Shown piece after piece: positions 55,978-64,000 of a stretch of 64,000 bases of DNA. The notes beneath the pieces are model-generated. The model was given only the letters and a program-made list of their open reading frames with translations. It searched no databases and had not been told where the DNA came from. How positions within the stretch are numbered: the first letter of the stretch is position 1; each line of letters opens with the position of its first letter. Position numbers and translations under genes: made by a program. Origin of the DNA: Lachnospiraceae bacterium (lineage in GTDB: Bacteria; Bacillota; Clostridia; Lachnospirales; Lachnospiraceae); assembly GCA_009774175.1 (NCBI GenBank), contig VSNG01000001.1, forward strand, positions 62,001-126,000, written 5' to 3'.

Positions 55978-57663
55978 GTGGATTCAAATACGATAGATGC
56001 CGGATTGATGGCCAGAATGTTTTTGGCCGGGGCGAAAAATCTTGAGAGCAGAAAAGACTGGATTAATGAGTTAAATGTTTTTCCTGTGCCGGACGGCGAC
56101 ACAGGTACGAATATGACAATGACGATTATGGCGGCGGCAAGAGAGGTGTCCGCTCTTTACGACGTGGGAGATATTGATATGGTTTCCCTGTGTAAGGCGA
56201 TTTCTTCCGGCTCCTTAAGGGGAGCAAGAGGAAACTCCGGCGTTATTCTTTCTCAGCTTTTCAGGGGATTTACGAAGGGCGTGAAAGAATGTCAGGAGAT
56301 TACGATTCCTGTTCTTGCCGCCGCTTTTGAGAAAGCGGTGGAAACGGCTTATAAGGCGGTTATGAAGCCAAAGGAAGGCACGATTCTGACTGTAGCAAAG
56401 GGCGGCGCGGTAAAGGCGAGGGAGCTGGCCGATGCGGGAATGGAAGATATGTCCGAGTTTTTGGAGCAGGTGATCGCCTATGCGGACGAGGTGCTTTCCA
56501 AAACGCCGGAGATGTTACCGGTTTTGAAGCAGGCCGGGGTTGTTGACTCTGGCGGTCAAGGGCTGATGCAGGTCTTAAAGGGGGCTTATGACGCCTATCT
56601 TGGCAAGGAAATCGACCTGACGGTAGACAGGAAAGCGGCGTCTTTAGACAGCGGCTCCGGTAAGCCTTCTTTTGAGGCCCAGGCCGGCGCTGAGATCAAA
56701 TTCGGTTACTGCACTGAGTTTATTATTATGCTGAACAAGGTGTTTAATATCAAGACGGAGATGGATTTTAAGGCGTATCTGGAATCCATCGGAGATTCCA
56801 TTGTAGTGGTTGCGGACGAGGACGTGGTAAAGGTGCATGTACATACCAACGATCCCGGTCTTGCCATCCAGAAGGCCTTAAAGTATGGTGCGCTTTCCAA
56901 TATGAAAATTGACAACATGCGTCTGGAACATCAGGAAAAGCTTTTTCAGATGTCCAAGCAGGAAGAAAAGCCGCCCAGAGAGGAGGAGCTTCCCGGACCG
57001 AAGAAGGACGTGGGCTTTATCGCTGTCTCCGTGGGAGAGGGAATAGCCGAAATCTTTAAGGGCCTCGGCGTGGATTATATTATTGAAGGCGGCCAGACCA
57101 TGAATCCAAGTACGGAGGATATGCTGAATGCCATAGATATGGTGAATGCGGATACCGTATTCATTCTTCCGAACAATAAAAACATTATTCTGGCGGCCAA
57201 TCAGGCACAGTCGCTTGTGAAAGACAAAAAAATCGTGGTCATTCCCACAAAGACCGTTCCACAGGGGATCACGGCGGTGATTAATTATGTGCCGGATCTT
57301 TCCGTCTCTGAAAATGAAGAAACCATGCTTGCGGAGATGAAGGCCGTTGCCACAGGGCAGGTGACTTACGCGGTGCGGGATACGAACATCGACGGGCAGG
57401 AGATCAGACAGGGCGATTTCATGGGACTTGGCGATCACGGCATTCTTTCCGTGGGAACAGCCATTTCCACGGTGGCCATGGAGATGGTGGAAGCCATGAT
57501 GTCGGAGGAGAAGGAACTTATCAGTATCTATTACGGCGAAGAGATTACCAGAGAAGATGCCGAAAATCTGAAGAGCCGGATTGCGCAGAAGCATCAGGGC
57601 TGTGATATTGAGCTTCAATATGGCGGACAGCCGATTTATTACTATATCATTTCGGCGGAGTAG
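55978..57663 (+). CDS. fakA: Fatty acid kinase catalytic subunit FakA-like (DAK2/DegV-associated)
   Basis: 561 residues. The N-terminal DhaL-type kinase domain has ELNVFPVPDGDTGTNM (about 35-50; Asp ligands for Mg-ATP) and RGARGNSGVILSQL (about 80). The middle and C-terminal FakA domain includes HVHTNDPG. FakA phosphorylates fatty acids held by FakB (DegV-type) proteins for phospholipid synthesis. GTG 55978 is the start, with GGGAGG 8 nt before. A DegV/FakB-like gene lies two genes downstream, making a likely functional pair. Confidence 0.9.
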   Translation: MDSNTIDAGLMARMFLAGAKNLESRKDWINELNVFPVPDGDTGTNMTMTIMAAAREVSALYDVGDIDMVSLCKAISSGSLRGARGNSGVILSQLFRGFTKGVKECQEITIPVLAAAFEKAVETAYKAVMKPKEGTILTVAKGGAVKARELADAGMEDMSEFLEQVIAYADEVLSKTPEMLPVLKQAGVVDSGGQGLMQVLKGAYDAYLGKEIDLTVDRKAASLDSGSGKPSFEAQAGAEIKFGYCTEFIIMLNKVFNIKTEMDFKAYLESIGDSIVVVADEDVVKVHVHTNDPGLAIQKALKYGALSNMKIDNMRLEHQEKLFQMSKQEEKPPREEELPGPKKDVGFIAVSVGEGIAEIFKGLGVDYIIEGGQTMNPSTEDMLNAIDMVNADTVFILPNNKNIILAANQAQSLVKDKKIVVIPTKTVPQGITAVINYVPDLSVSENEETMLAEMKAVATGQVTYAVRDTNIDGQEIRQGDFMGLGDHGILSVGTAISTVAMEMVEAMMSEEKELISIYYGEEITREDAENLKSRIAQKHQGCDIELQYGGQPIYYYIISAE

Positions 57664-57671
57664 TTCACATT

Positions 57672-59735
57672 ATGGATATCAAAACATTGAAGGGCGTCGG
57701 TGAAAAAACCGCCGCCCTCTTTGAAAAATTGAATATCTGTACGACAGAGGAGCTTGTACACTATTATCCCCGGGATTACGAGCAGTTTTTCGATCCAATT
57801 TCCTTAACGGAGGCGCCGGAGGAGGAGCTTGCGGCGGTGGAGGGCAGGATAAGCGGCAATGTGGCCACAAGACGGGTGAAAGGACTGTCCATAACGACCT
57901 TTCAGGCCGCATGTGAGGGCGGTGTGCTGCATCTGACCTACTTTAACATGCCCTATCTGAAAAACAGCCTGAAACGGGATGGCACTTATATTTTTCGAGG
58001 ATGTCTGCACCGCAGGGGAGAGCGTTATGTGATGGAGCAGGCAGGGATCTACAGGCCGGAGGAATACGGGAAGCTGACGGGCTGTATGCAGCCGCGCTAC
58101 TCCACTACCAGGGGACTGTCCAATCATGCCATTACAAAGGCGGTAAAACAGGCTGTGGGGCTGGTGGATCTTACGAAAGACCCGCTTCCTGAAAAAATAC
58201 GGGAGGAAGAGGGACTGCCGGGGCTTATGGAGGCTGTCAGCCAGATGCACTTCCCGGCGGACAAAGAAAGTCTGCTTGCGGCCAGATCCCGGCTGGTGTT
58301 TGACGAGTTCTTCCGGTTTATTCTGATATTACGCAGGATGGGGGAAGATAATGAGCGGATAAAGTGCGTTCGCCCGATGATAGAGGTCGCGCAGACAAAA
58401 AGGCTGGTTGAGGCGCTTCCTTACCGGCTGACCAAGGCGCAGCAGAGGGTGTGGGATGAGATTCGGACGGATATGTCGTCCGACTATGCCATGAACCGGC
58501 TGGTGCAGGGGGACGTGGGCTCCGGCAAGACGATTCTGGCCTTTCTGGCACTGGTTATGTGCGCGGCCAATGGCTGTCAGGGAGCCATGATGGCGCCGAC
58601 GGAGGTTTTGGCAAGACAGCATTATGAAAGCCTGATGAAAATGAACAGGGAATATGATCTGCATTTGCACCCGGTATTGTTGACTGGATCAGTCGGTGCC
58701 AGGGACAGAAGAGAAATCTACGCCCGGATAGAGAGTGGAGAGGCGGACGTTGTGATCGGTACTCATGCGCTGATTCAGGAGAAAGTTGCTTACAGGAGTC
58801 TGGCTCTTGTCATTACTGACGAACAGCACCGATTCGGGGTCAGACAGCGGGAGAGCCTTGCAAAAAAGGGAGGTTTGTCTGAAAACGAAAAAAACATACA
58901 TGTGCTTGTCATGAGCGCCACGCCCATTCCCAGGACGCTTGCCATTATTCTGTACGGTGATCTCCATATATCCGTTCTGGATGAAATGCCGGCGGACAGA
59001 CTGCCCATCAAAAATTGTGTGGTAAACACATCGTATCGAAATACGGCCTATAAATTTATTGAAAAAGAGGTCGGACAGGGGAGGCAGGTTTACGTGATCT
59101 GTCCTCTGGTGGAAGAAGGAGAGTCGCCGGAGCTGGAGGATGTGGCATCCTACGCAAAGAAACTCAAAAGCGCGCTTCCGGAAACGGTTCGCATCGGGAT
59201 TTTGCACGGCAGGATGCGGCCTGCCCAGAAGAACAGGGTTATGGAAGACTTTGAGGCCCATAATATTGACGTTCTGGTGTCCACTACGGTAATCGAGGTG
59301 GGGATTAATGTGCCCAATGCCACGGTGATGTTAGTGGAAAACGCGGAGCGGTTCGGGCTTGCTCAGCTACATCAGCTGCGGGGCCGTGTGGGCCGTGGGG
59401 ATAAGCAGTCTTACTGTATTTTTATCAGCAAGTCCCAGAATGCCCATACTATGGACAGATTGAAAATATTAAACGAATCCAACGACGGTTTTTACATTGC
59501 GGGAAAGGATTTGTCGCTGCGGGGGCCGGGAGACCTGTTCGGGATCAGGCAGAGCGGAGATATGCGCTTTACGCTGGGGGATATTTACAGGGATGCGTCC
59601 ATCCTGCAAAGGGCCAGCGAATGGGCTGACCGGGTTCTTACGGAGGATAGAAATCTGGACGGGCCGGAGTATGCCGTTCTTCGGGAAGCCCTGTCTGAAC
59701 AGGAAATAAATGAGGTTGACTTTAGAAGTATCTGA
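57672..59735 (+). CDS. recG: ATP-dependent DNA helicase RecG
   Basis: Superfamily 2 helicase that regresses stalled forks and processes branched DNA. At 687 residues the length is typical. N-terminal wedge/OB domain (to about 150), then Walker A GDVGSGKT near 280, TDEQHRFG (the DEAH-type box) near 383, MSATPIPRT, and motif VI region QLRGRVGRG near 575. The ATG lies 8 nt after the fakA stop. Standard neighbour of fakA. Confidence 0.98.
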   Translation: MDIKTLKGVGEKTAALFEKLNICTTEELVHYYPRDYEQFFDPISLTEAPEEELAAVEGRISGNVATRRVKGLSITTFQAACEGGVLHLTYFNMPYLKNSLKRDGTYIFRGCLHRRGERYVMEQAGIYRPEEYGKLTGCMQPRYSTTRGLSNHAITKAVKQAVGLVDLTKDPLPEKIREEEGLPGLMEAVSQMHFPADKESLLAARSRLVFDEFFRFILILRRMGEDNERIKCVRPMIEVAQTKRLVEALPYRLTKAQQRVWDEIRTDMSSDYAMNRLVQGDVGSGKTILAFLALVMCAANGCQGAMMAPTEVLARQHYESLMKMNREYDLHLHPVLLTGSVGARDRREIYARIESGEADVVIGTHALIQEKVAYRSLALVITDEQHRFGVRQRESLAKKGGLSENEKNIHVLVMSATPIPRTLAIILYGDLHISVLDEMPADRLPIKNCVVNTSYRNTAYKFIEKEVGQGRQVYVICPLVEEGESPELEDVASYAKKLKSALPETVRIGILHGRMRPAQKNRVMEDFEAHNIDVLVSTTVIEVGINVPNATVMLVENAERFGLAQLHQLRGRVGRGDKQSYCIFISKSQNAHTMDRLKILNESNDGFYIAGKDLSLRGPGDLFGIRQSGDMRFTLGDIYRDASILQRASEWADRVLTEDRNLDGPEYAVLREALSEQEINEVDFRSI

Positions 59736-59769
59736 CGGTAAACTCATGGAAGAGGAATCGGAGGTTAAT

Positions 59770-60651
59770 ATGGCGAAAAAAATTGCAGTGATAACAGACA
59801 GTAACAGCGGCATTACCCAGTCTCAGGCAAAGGAGCTTGGAATTTATGTGGTGCCCATGCCTTTTATGATTAATGAAGAGCCTTTTTACGAGGATATTAC
59901 GCTGACACAGGAACAGTTTTATCAGAGATTATCTGACAATGCAGATGTCATTACCAGTCAGCCGAGCCCGGAAGAGGTAATGAAGCTTTGGGATGAAGTC
60001 CTTGAAAGTCACGACGAGATCGTGCATATTCCCATGTCCAGCGGGCTCAGCGGTTCCTGCCAGAGCGCGCGGATGCTTGCGCAGGACTATGAAGGCCGGG
60101 TGCAGGTGGTCAATAACCAGCGGATATCCGTGACCCAGAGACAGTCGGCTCTGGACGCCCTTGCCCTGATAGATAAGGGGATGGATGCCGCGTCGGTCAG
60201 GGAAGCTCTGGAGGCGGATAAATTTAACTCAAGCATCTATATTATGCTGGATACACTGTATTATCTGAAAAAGGGAGGCAGAATTACGCCTGCTGCTGCT
60301 GCGCTCGGCACGATTCTGCGTCTGAAACCTGTTTTGCAGATTCAGGGCGAGAAGCTGGATGCCTTTGCAAAGGCGAGAACGGTTTCACAGGGAAAGACCA
60401 TTATGCTGAATGCGATCAAAACGGATATGGAGAAGCGTTTTGGCGGTGCGGCCGCCGACAATATCTGGCTGCAGATCGCCTATACCTACGACAGAGAGGC
60501 GGCGGAGCAGTTTAAGGCGCAGGTAGAAGAGGCTTTTCCGGGATTTGACGTGCATATGGATCCGCTGTCCTTAAGCATTGCCTGCCACATTGGGCCGGGG
60601 GCTCTGGCGCTGGCGTGCTGCAAGCGACTAAGCGCTTCGCAAATAAGCTAG
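59770..60651 (+). CDS. DegV family fatty-acid-binding protein (FakB-like)
   Basis: 293 residues with the DegV fold: KIAVITDSNSGITQSQAKEL at the start, IPMSSGLSGSCQSARM (the lipid-headgroup Ser motif) and YLKKGGRITPAAAALGTILR. DegV/FakB proteins present fatty acids to FakA; the kinase is encoded just upstream, across recG. ATG 59770 has CGGAGG before it; the frame is open to 59710 but overlaps recG. The lipid preference cannot be told. Confidence 0.9.
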   Translation: MAKKIAVITDSNSGITQSQAKELGIYVVPMPFMINEEPFYEDITLTQEQFYQRLSDNADVITSQPSPEEVMKLWDEVLESHDEIVHIPMSSGLSGSCQSARMLAQDYEGRVQVVNNQRISVTQRQSALDALALIDKGMDAASVREALEADKFNSSIYIMLDTLYYLKKGGRITPAAAALGTILRLKPVLQIQGEKLDAFAKARTVSQGKTIMLNAIKTDMEKRFGGAAADNIWLQIAYTYDREAAEQFKAQVEEAFPGFDVHMDPLSLSIACHIGPGALALACCKRLSASQIS

Positions 60652-60669
60652 AGAATGCTTTGCATTCTC
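60651..60669 (+). repeat. Hairpin without T-run after the DegV gene
   Basis: GAGAATGC/GCATTCTC with a TTT loop, followed by CGT. It resembles the hairpin at 48151 and may be a 3'-end stabiliser or weak terminator. Confidence 0.55.
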
Positions 60670-60767
60670 CGTCGGACAAGAAGCGGATTCTTTGTACTCT
60701 CTGCGGGCTGAGAAACGGGCGTTCAAACCGGGAAAGCGAATGCGGCGGATAGAAAAATAATGGAGAA

Positions 60768-62249
60768 ATGGAATTGGCGAACGAAAACGAGATGGAACTG
60801 GCGCGACAAGATGAATATTTGGAAAAATGCCGGACGCATGTGGCGGCTTTTCAGGCGGAATATGGACGGCAGCCGAAAGCCTGTGTGACTACCTTTGGCT
60901 GTCAGATGAATGCCAGAGACTCCGAAAAGCTGTCGGGAATTCTGGCGGCGGCAGGGTATGACCTTACCGATTCGGAGGAGGAGGCGGATTTTGTTCTCTA
61001 CAATACCTGTACGGTGCGTGATAACGCCAATCAGCGGGTTTATGGGCGGCTTGGCTATCTCAACAGCCTGAAAAAAAAGAAGCCTCATTTAAAAATTGCG
61101 CTTTGCGGCTGCATGATGCAGGAACAGGCCGTGATTGATAAAATACAGAAAAGCTATCGGTTTGTGGATCTGATTTTCGGGACCCACAATCTTTTTCAGT
61201 TTGCGAAACTTCTTTCCGAGACGCTTGTATCTGAGAAAATGGTAGTGGACGTCTGGGAGGGGACAGATAAAATCCTTGAGAATCTTCCTGTAAAACGCAA
61301 ATATTACTATAAATCCGGCGTAAATATCATGTTTGGATGCAATAATTTTTGCAGTTACTGTATCGTGCCCTATGTGCGCGGACGGGAACGGAGCAGGGAG
61401 CCGGAGGAAATTATTTCAGAAATTGAAAAGCTGGCGGAAGACGGCGTGGTTGAGGTCATGCTGCTTGGCCAGAACGTCAATTCCTATGGTAAAAATCTGG
61501 AACATCCCATTACCTTTGCGGAGCTGCTTCGCAGGGTGGACAGGGTTGAGGGACTTCGTCGGATTCGTTTTATGACTTCTCATCCAAAGGATTTATCGGA
61601 CGAGCTTATTGAGGTGATGCGGCAGTCAACGAAAATCAGCCGGCATCTGCATCTGCCGTTACAGTCGGGCTCAAACCGTATTTTGGAGGCCATGAACAGA
61701 CGCTATACGAAGGAGCAGTATCTGGCGCTGGTGGAGAAGATCAGGCATGCTATCCCGGATATTGCCATCACCACCGATATTATAGTGGGATTTCCGGGGG
61801 AAACGCCGGAGGATGTGGAAGAAACCATAGACGTGGTGCGGCGGGTGCAGTTTGACAATGCCTTTACCTTTATTTATTCACCGCGGACAGGCACCCCTGC
61901 GGCGGCCATGGAAAATCAGGTGCCGCAGGAGAGAGCGCACGAGAGCTTCGACAGGCTGCTTGCTGCGGTACAGGAGACGGCCAGGGAACGGGCAGCCCTC
62001 TTGCAGGGAAAAGTGATGGAAGCCCTTGTGGAAGAAATGAACGAACAGGATCCGGCCTTTGTAACAGGAAGGCTTTCCAATAATATGCTGGTGCATTTTA
62101 AGGCGGACAGAAGGTTAGTCGGAAAATTTGTCATGGTAGCGCTGGATGCCTGCCATGGGTTTTACTATACGGGACGGATGGTTGACCAGATAGGTCAGTC
62201 CCAACATACGAGATTAGGAAAGATGGTTGATAACCAATGGCTGAACTGA
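60768..62249 (+). CDS. miaB: tRNA-2-methylthio-N6-dimethylallyladenosine synthase
   Basis: Radical SAM methylthiotransferase modifying A37 of tRNA. 493 residues, slightly longer than usual because of an N-terminal extension. The MTTase domain carries three Cys (FGCQMN, NTCTVRDNA, CGCMMQEQ) for one cluster, then GCNNFCSYCIVPYVRG gives the radical SAM cluster, and a C-terminal TRAM domain ends the protein. The start may be the ATG at 60768 or at 60792; neither has an ideally spaced ribosome site. It overlaps mutS by 13 nt, a conserved arrangement. Confidence 0.96.
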   Translation: MELANENEMELARQDEYLEKCRTHVAAFQAEYGRQPKACVTTFGCQMNARDSEKLSGILAAAGYDLTDSEEEADFVLYNTCTVRDNANQRVYGRLGYLNSLKKKKPHLKIALCGCMMQEQAVIDKIQKSYRFVDLIFGTHNLFQFAKLLSETLVSEKMVVDVWEGTDKILENLPVKRKYYYKSGVNIMFGCNNFCSYCIVPYVRGRERSREPEEIISEIEKLAEDGVVEVMLLGQNVNSYGKNLEHPITFAELLRRVDRVEGLRRIRFMTSHPKDLSDELIEVMRQSTKISRHLHLPLQSGSNRILEAMNRRYTKEQYLALVEKIRHAIPDIAITTDIIVGFPGETPEDVEETIDVVRRVQFDNAFTFIYSPRTGTPAAAMENQVPQERAHESFDRLLAAVQETARERAALLQGKVMEALVEEMNEQDPAFVTGRLSNNMLVHFKADRRLVGKFVMVALDACHGFYYTGRMVDQIGQSQHTRLGKMVDNQWLN

Positions 62250-64000
62250 CACCTATGATGAAGCAGTATTTGGATACCAAGAAGGAGTATCAGGACTGTA
62301 TTTTGTTTTACAGACTGGGAGATTTCTATGAAATGTTCTTTGAGGACGCGCTTACGGCTTCCAGAGAACTGGAAATTACCCTGACGGGAAAAAGCTGCGG
62401 ACAGGAAGAACGCGCGCCTATGTGCGGCGTCCCTTATCACGCGGTGGACAGTTATTTGAATAAACTGGTTTCCAAGGGATATAAGGTTGCCATCTGCGAG
62501 CAGGTGGAGGATCCCAAAAGCGCAAAAGGGATTGTAAAAAGGGAAGTGATCCGCATTGTAACGCCGGGCACGAACCTGAATACGCAGGCTCTTGACGACA
62601 CAAAGAATAATTATCTTCTCTGCGTAACCTATTTTCCCGGAAAAATCGGCGTTTCGGTGGCGGATGTGACAACGGGGGATTATTATCTGACAGAGGTGGA
62701 GGACATTAGAAAGCTTCAGGATGAGATTAACAAATATGCGCCCTCCGAGGTGATTTGTAACGAGCCTTTCTTTGTCAGCGGATATGATATCGAGGATTTA
62801 AAGAACCGGCTGAATGTGTCCGTCTACTCTCTGGCGCCTCACTATTTTGATGAGGACGGCTGCAGGAAGACACTGATGCGCCATTTCCATGTGAATACGC
62901 TGGGTGGGCTTGGAATCGGGGATTTTCCGACAGGTATGATCGCGGCAGGCGCCTTATTGCAGTATCTTTACGAGACGCAGAAGACGTCTCTTTCTCATTT
63001 TGTGCATATATATCCGTATCTTTGCAGTAAATATATGCTTCTGGACAGTTCTACAAGACGGAATCTGGAGCTGGTCGAGACGCTGCGGGAGAAGCAGAAG
63101 AAAGGCTCCTTACTGGGGGTGCTGGATCGAACGAAGACGGCCATGGGCGGACGGCTTCTGCGCAAGTATATCGAACAGCCGTTAATAGACCGGGAACGGA
63201 TTGGAAAGCGTCTGGACGCCGTGGAAGAACTGGGCAAAAGAAGCGTCGACAGGGAAGAGCTGCGGGAGTATCTGCACGTCATATATGATCTTGAGAGACT
63301 GCTCGGAAGGATCAGCTATAAAACCGCCAATCCAAGGGATATGATTGCACTCAGAAATTCTCTGGCTATGCTGCCGTCCTTAAAGTCTGTGCTTGTGGAT
63401 TTTGAAGCGCCGCTTCTTGTTGAAATCCGTGAGAATATGGATGCCCTTTCCGATATTCACAAGCTGATCGACGACGCGATTACGGAGGATGCGCCGATTG
63501 CCGTCAGGGAAGGCGGTATTATCAGGGAGGGGTTTCATGAGACCATCGACGCCCTGAAAAAAGCGAAAACAGACGGAAAGAAGTGGCTGGCGCAGCTGGA
63601 AGAGGAAGACCGGGAACGGACGGGGATCAGAAACCTGCGCATTAAGTACAATAAGGTGTTCGGTTATTATTTTGAAGTGACCAATTCCTACAGGGATCAG
63701 GTGCCGGAGGATTATGTGCGCAAGCAGACCCTTGCCAATGCCGAGCGGTATACGACGCCCCGGCTGAAGGAACTGGAGGACTCCATTCTAAATGCCGAGG
63801 ACAAGCTTTTCGGCCTGGAATACGATCTGTTCTGCGAGATCAGGGAGACCATTGCCGGTGAGGTGGAGCGGATTCAGAAAACCGCCCGGGCCGTGGCAAG
63901 ACTGGATGTGTTTGCCTCCCTTGCCTTTGTGGCGGAGCAGAATCATTATGTAAGGCCATCCCTGAACGAAAAGGGCGTGATTGACATTAAGGAGGGCCGC
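62237..64000 (+). CDS. mutS: DNA mismatch repair protein MutS (3' end beyond window)
   Basis: Recognises base mismatches and starts repair. 588 codons are in the window. Domain I contains GDFYEMFFEDA, with the mismatch-wedging FYE at residues 30-32. Connector, core and clamp domains follow, including NTLGGLGIGDFPTG and TPRLKELEDSILNAED. The ATPase domain and its Walker motifs lie past the window edge. The frame is open throughout. It starts inside the last codons of miaB (13-nt overlap), so the two are cotranscribed. Confidence 0.97.
   Translation, partial: MAELTPMMKQYLDTKKEYQDCILFYRLGDFYEMFFEDALTASRELEITLTGKSCGQEERAPMCGVPYHAVDSYLNKLVSKGYKVAICEQVEDPKSAKGIVKREVIRIVTPGTNLNTQALDDTKNNYLLCVTYFPGKIGVSVADVTTGDYYLTEVEDIRKLQDEINKYAPSEVICNEPFFVSGYDIEDLKNRLNVSVYSLAPHYFDEDGCRKTLMRHFHVNTLGGLGIGDFPTGMIAAGALLQYLYETQKTSLSHFVHIYPYLCSKYMLLDSSTRRNLELVETLREKQKKGSLLGVLDRTKTAMGGRLLRKYIEQPLIDRERIGKRLDAVEELGKRSVDREELREYLHVIYDLERLLGRISYKTANPRDMIALRNSLAMLPSLKSVLVDFEAPLLVEIRENMDALSDIHKLIDDAITEDAPIAVREGGIIREGFHETIDALKKAKTDGKKWLAQLEEEDRERTGIRNLRIKYNKVFGYYFEVTNSYRDQVPEDYVRKQTLANAERYTTPRLKELEDSILNAEDKLFGLEYDLFCEIRETIAGEVERIQKTARAVARLDVFASLAFVAEQNHYVRPSLNEKGVIDIKEGR

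Noticed and set aside
1..64000. Prophage, insertion sequences, CRISPR, restriction or defence systems
   Set aside because: No integrase, transposase, Cas, methylase or toxin-antitoxin-like genes and no regular repeat arrays were found.

Overview
The window is about 64 kb of ordinary chromosome, roughly 50% GC, from a spore-forming Clostridia species, most likely Lachnospiraceae. Four things point there. Gene content is Gram-positive: a T-box leader on pheST, meso-DAP dehydrogenase, ZapA, bL28-Asp23-FakA-RecG, and miaB-mutS. There are spore-linked genes: SpoIID-like, GerW with its DUF2953 partner, CotH, and a Cys-rich HCB-type protein behind a sigma-K-like promoter. Small families typical of that group are present. 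The window also contains a 6S-like RNA. All family names are from motif reading; no search was run.

Layout. 1-5.5 kb: citrate synthase (partial, minus), an orphan flagellin-like gene, ATP-PEP carboxykinase, a 6S RNA candidate and ddh. 5.5-9.9 kb: a decayed AraC regulator, a D-lyxose-isomerase-like cupin, a SpoIID/LytB protein and a YihY/BrkB membrane protein. 9.9-16.6 kb: T-box(Phe), pheS, a tautomerase-like gene, pheT, an M18 aminopeptidase and queA. 16.6-19.5 kb: CotH, VanZ-like and PilZ. 19.5-22 kb, minus strand: tyrA-aroA. 22-28.3 kb: a half-size EamA transporter, a frameshifted ketopantoate reductase, an EF-G paralogue and a GLUG/LysM surface protein. 28.3-34.9 kb: leuS, a PHP histidinol phosphatase, two unknown minus-strand genes, the Cys-rich protein, and a NusG-II/Gx-transporter pair. 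34.9-42.7 kb: ruvA and ruvB, split by a heterodimeric ABC exporter (plus) and a DUF1538 transporter with a tandem PII-like protein (minus). 42.8-55.1 kb: a second GLUG/LysM protein, zapA, a U32 protease-like protein, an FtsW/RodA plus class B PBP pair, an HD-GYP variant, small unknown genes, DUF2953-GerW and a coiled-coil J-domain protein. 55.1-64 kb: rpmB (minus), asp23-fakA-recG-degV, miaB and mutS (partial).

How the genes fit together. Most are housekeeping: translation (pheST, leuS, queA, miaB, rpmB, EF-G paralogue), central and amino-acid metabolism (gltA, pckA, tyrA, aroA, ddh, hisJ) and DNA repair (ruvAB, recG, mutS). PilZ and HD-GYP genes indicate c-di-GMP signalling. The most notable loci are the PII-like/DUF1538 transport module, the pair of GLUG-LysM proteins, the Cys-rich spore-type protein with an internally duplicated segment, the orphan flagellin, the PheST-embedded tautomerase, and two genes in visible decay (AraC regulator, ketopantoate reductase). 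No prophage, insertion sequence, CRISPR array, rRNA or convincing tRNA was seen.
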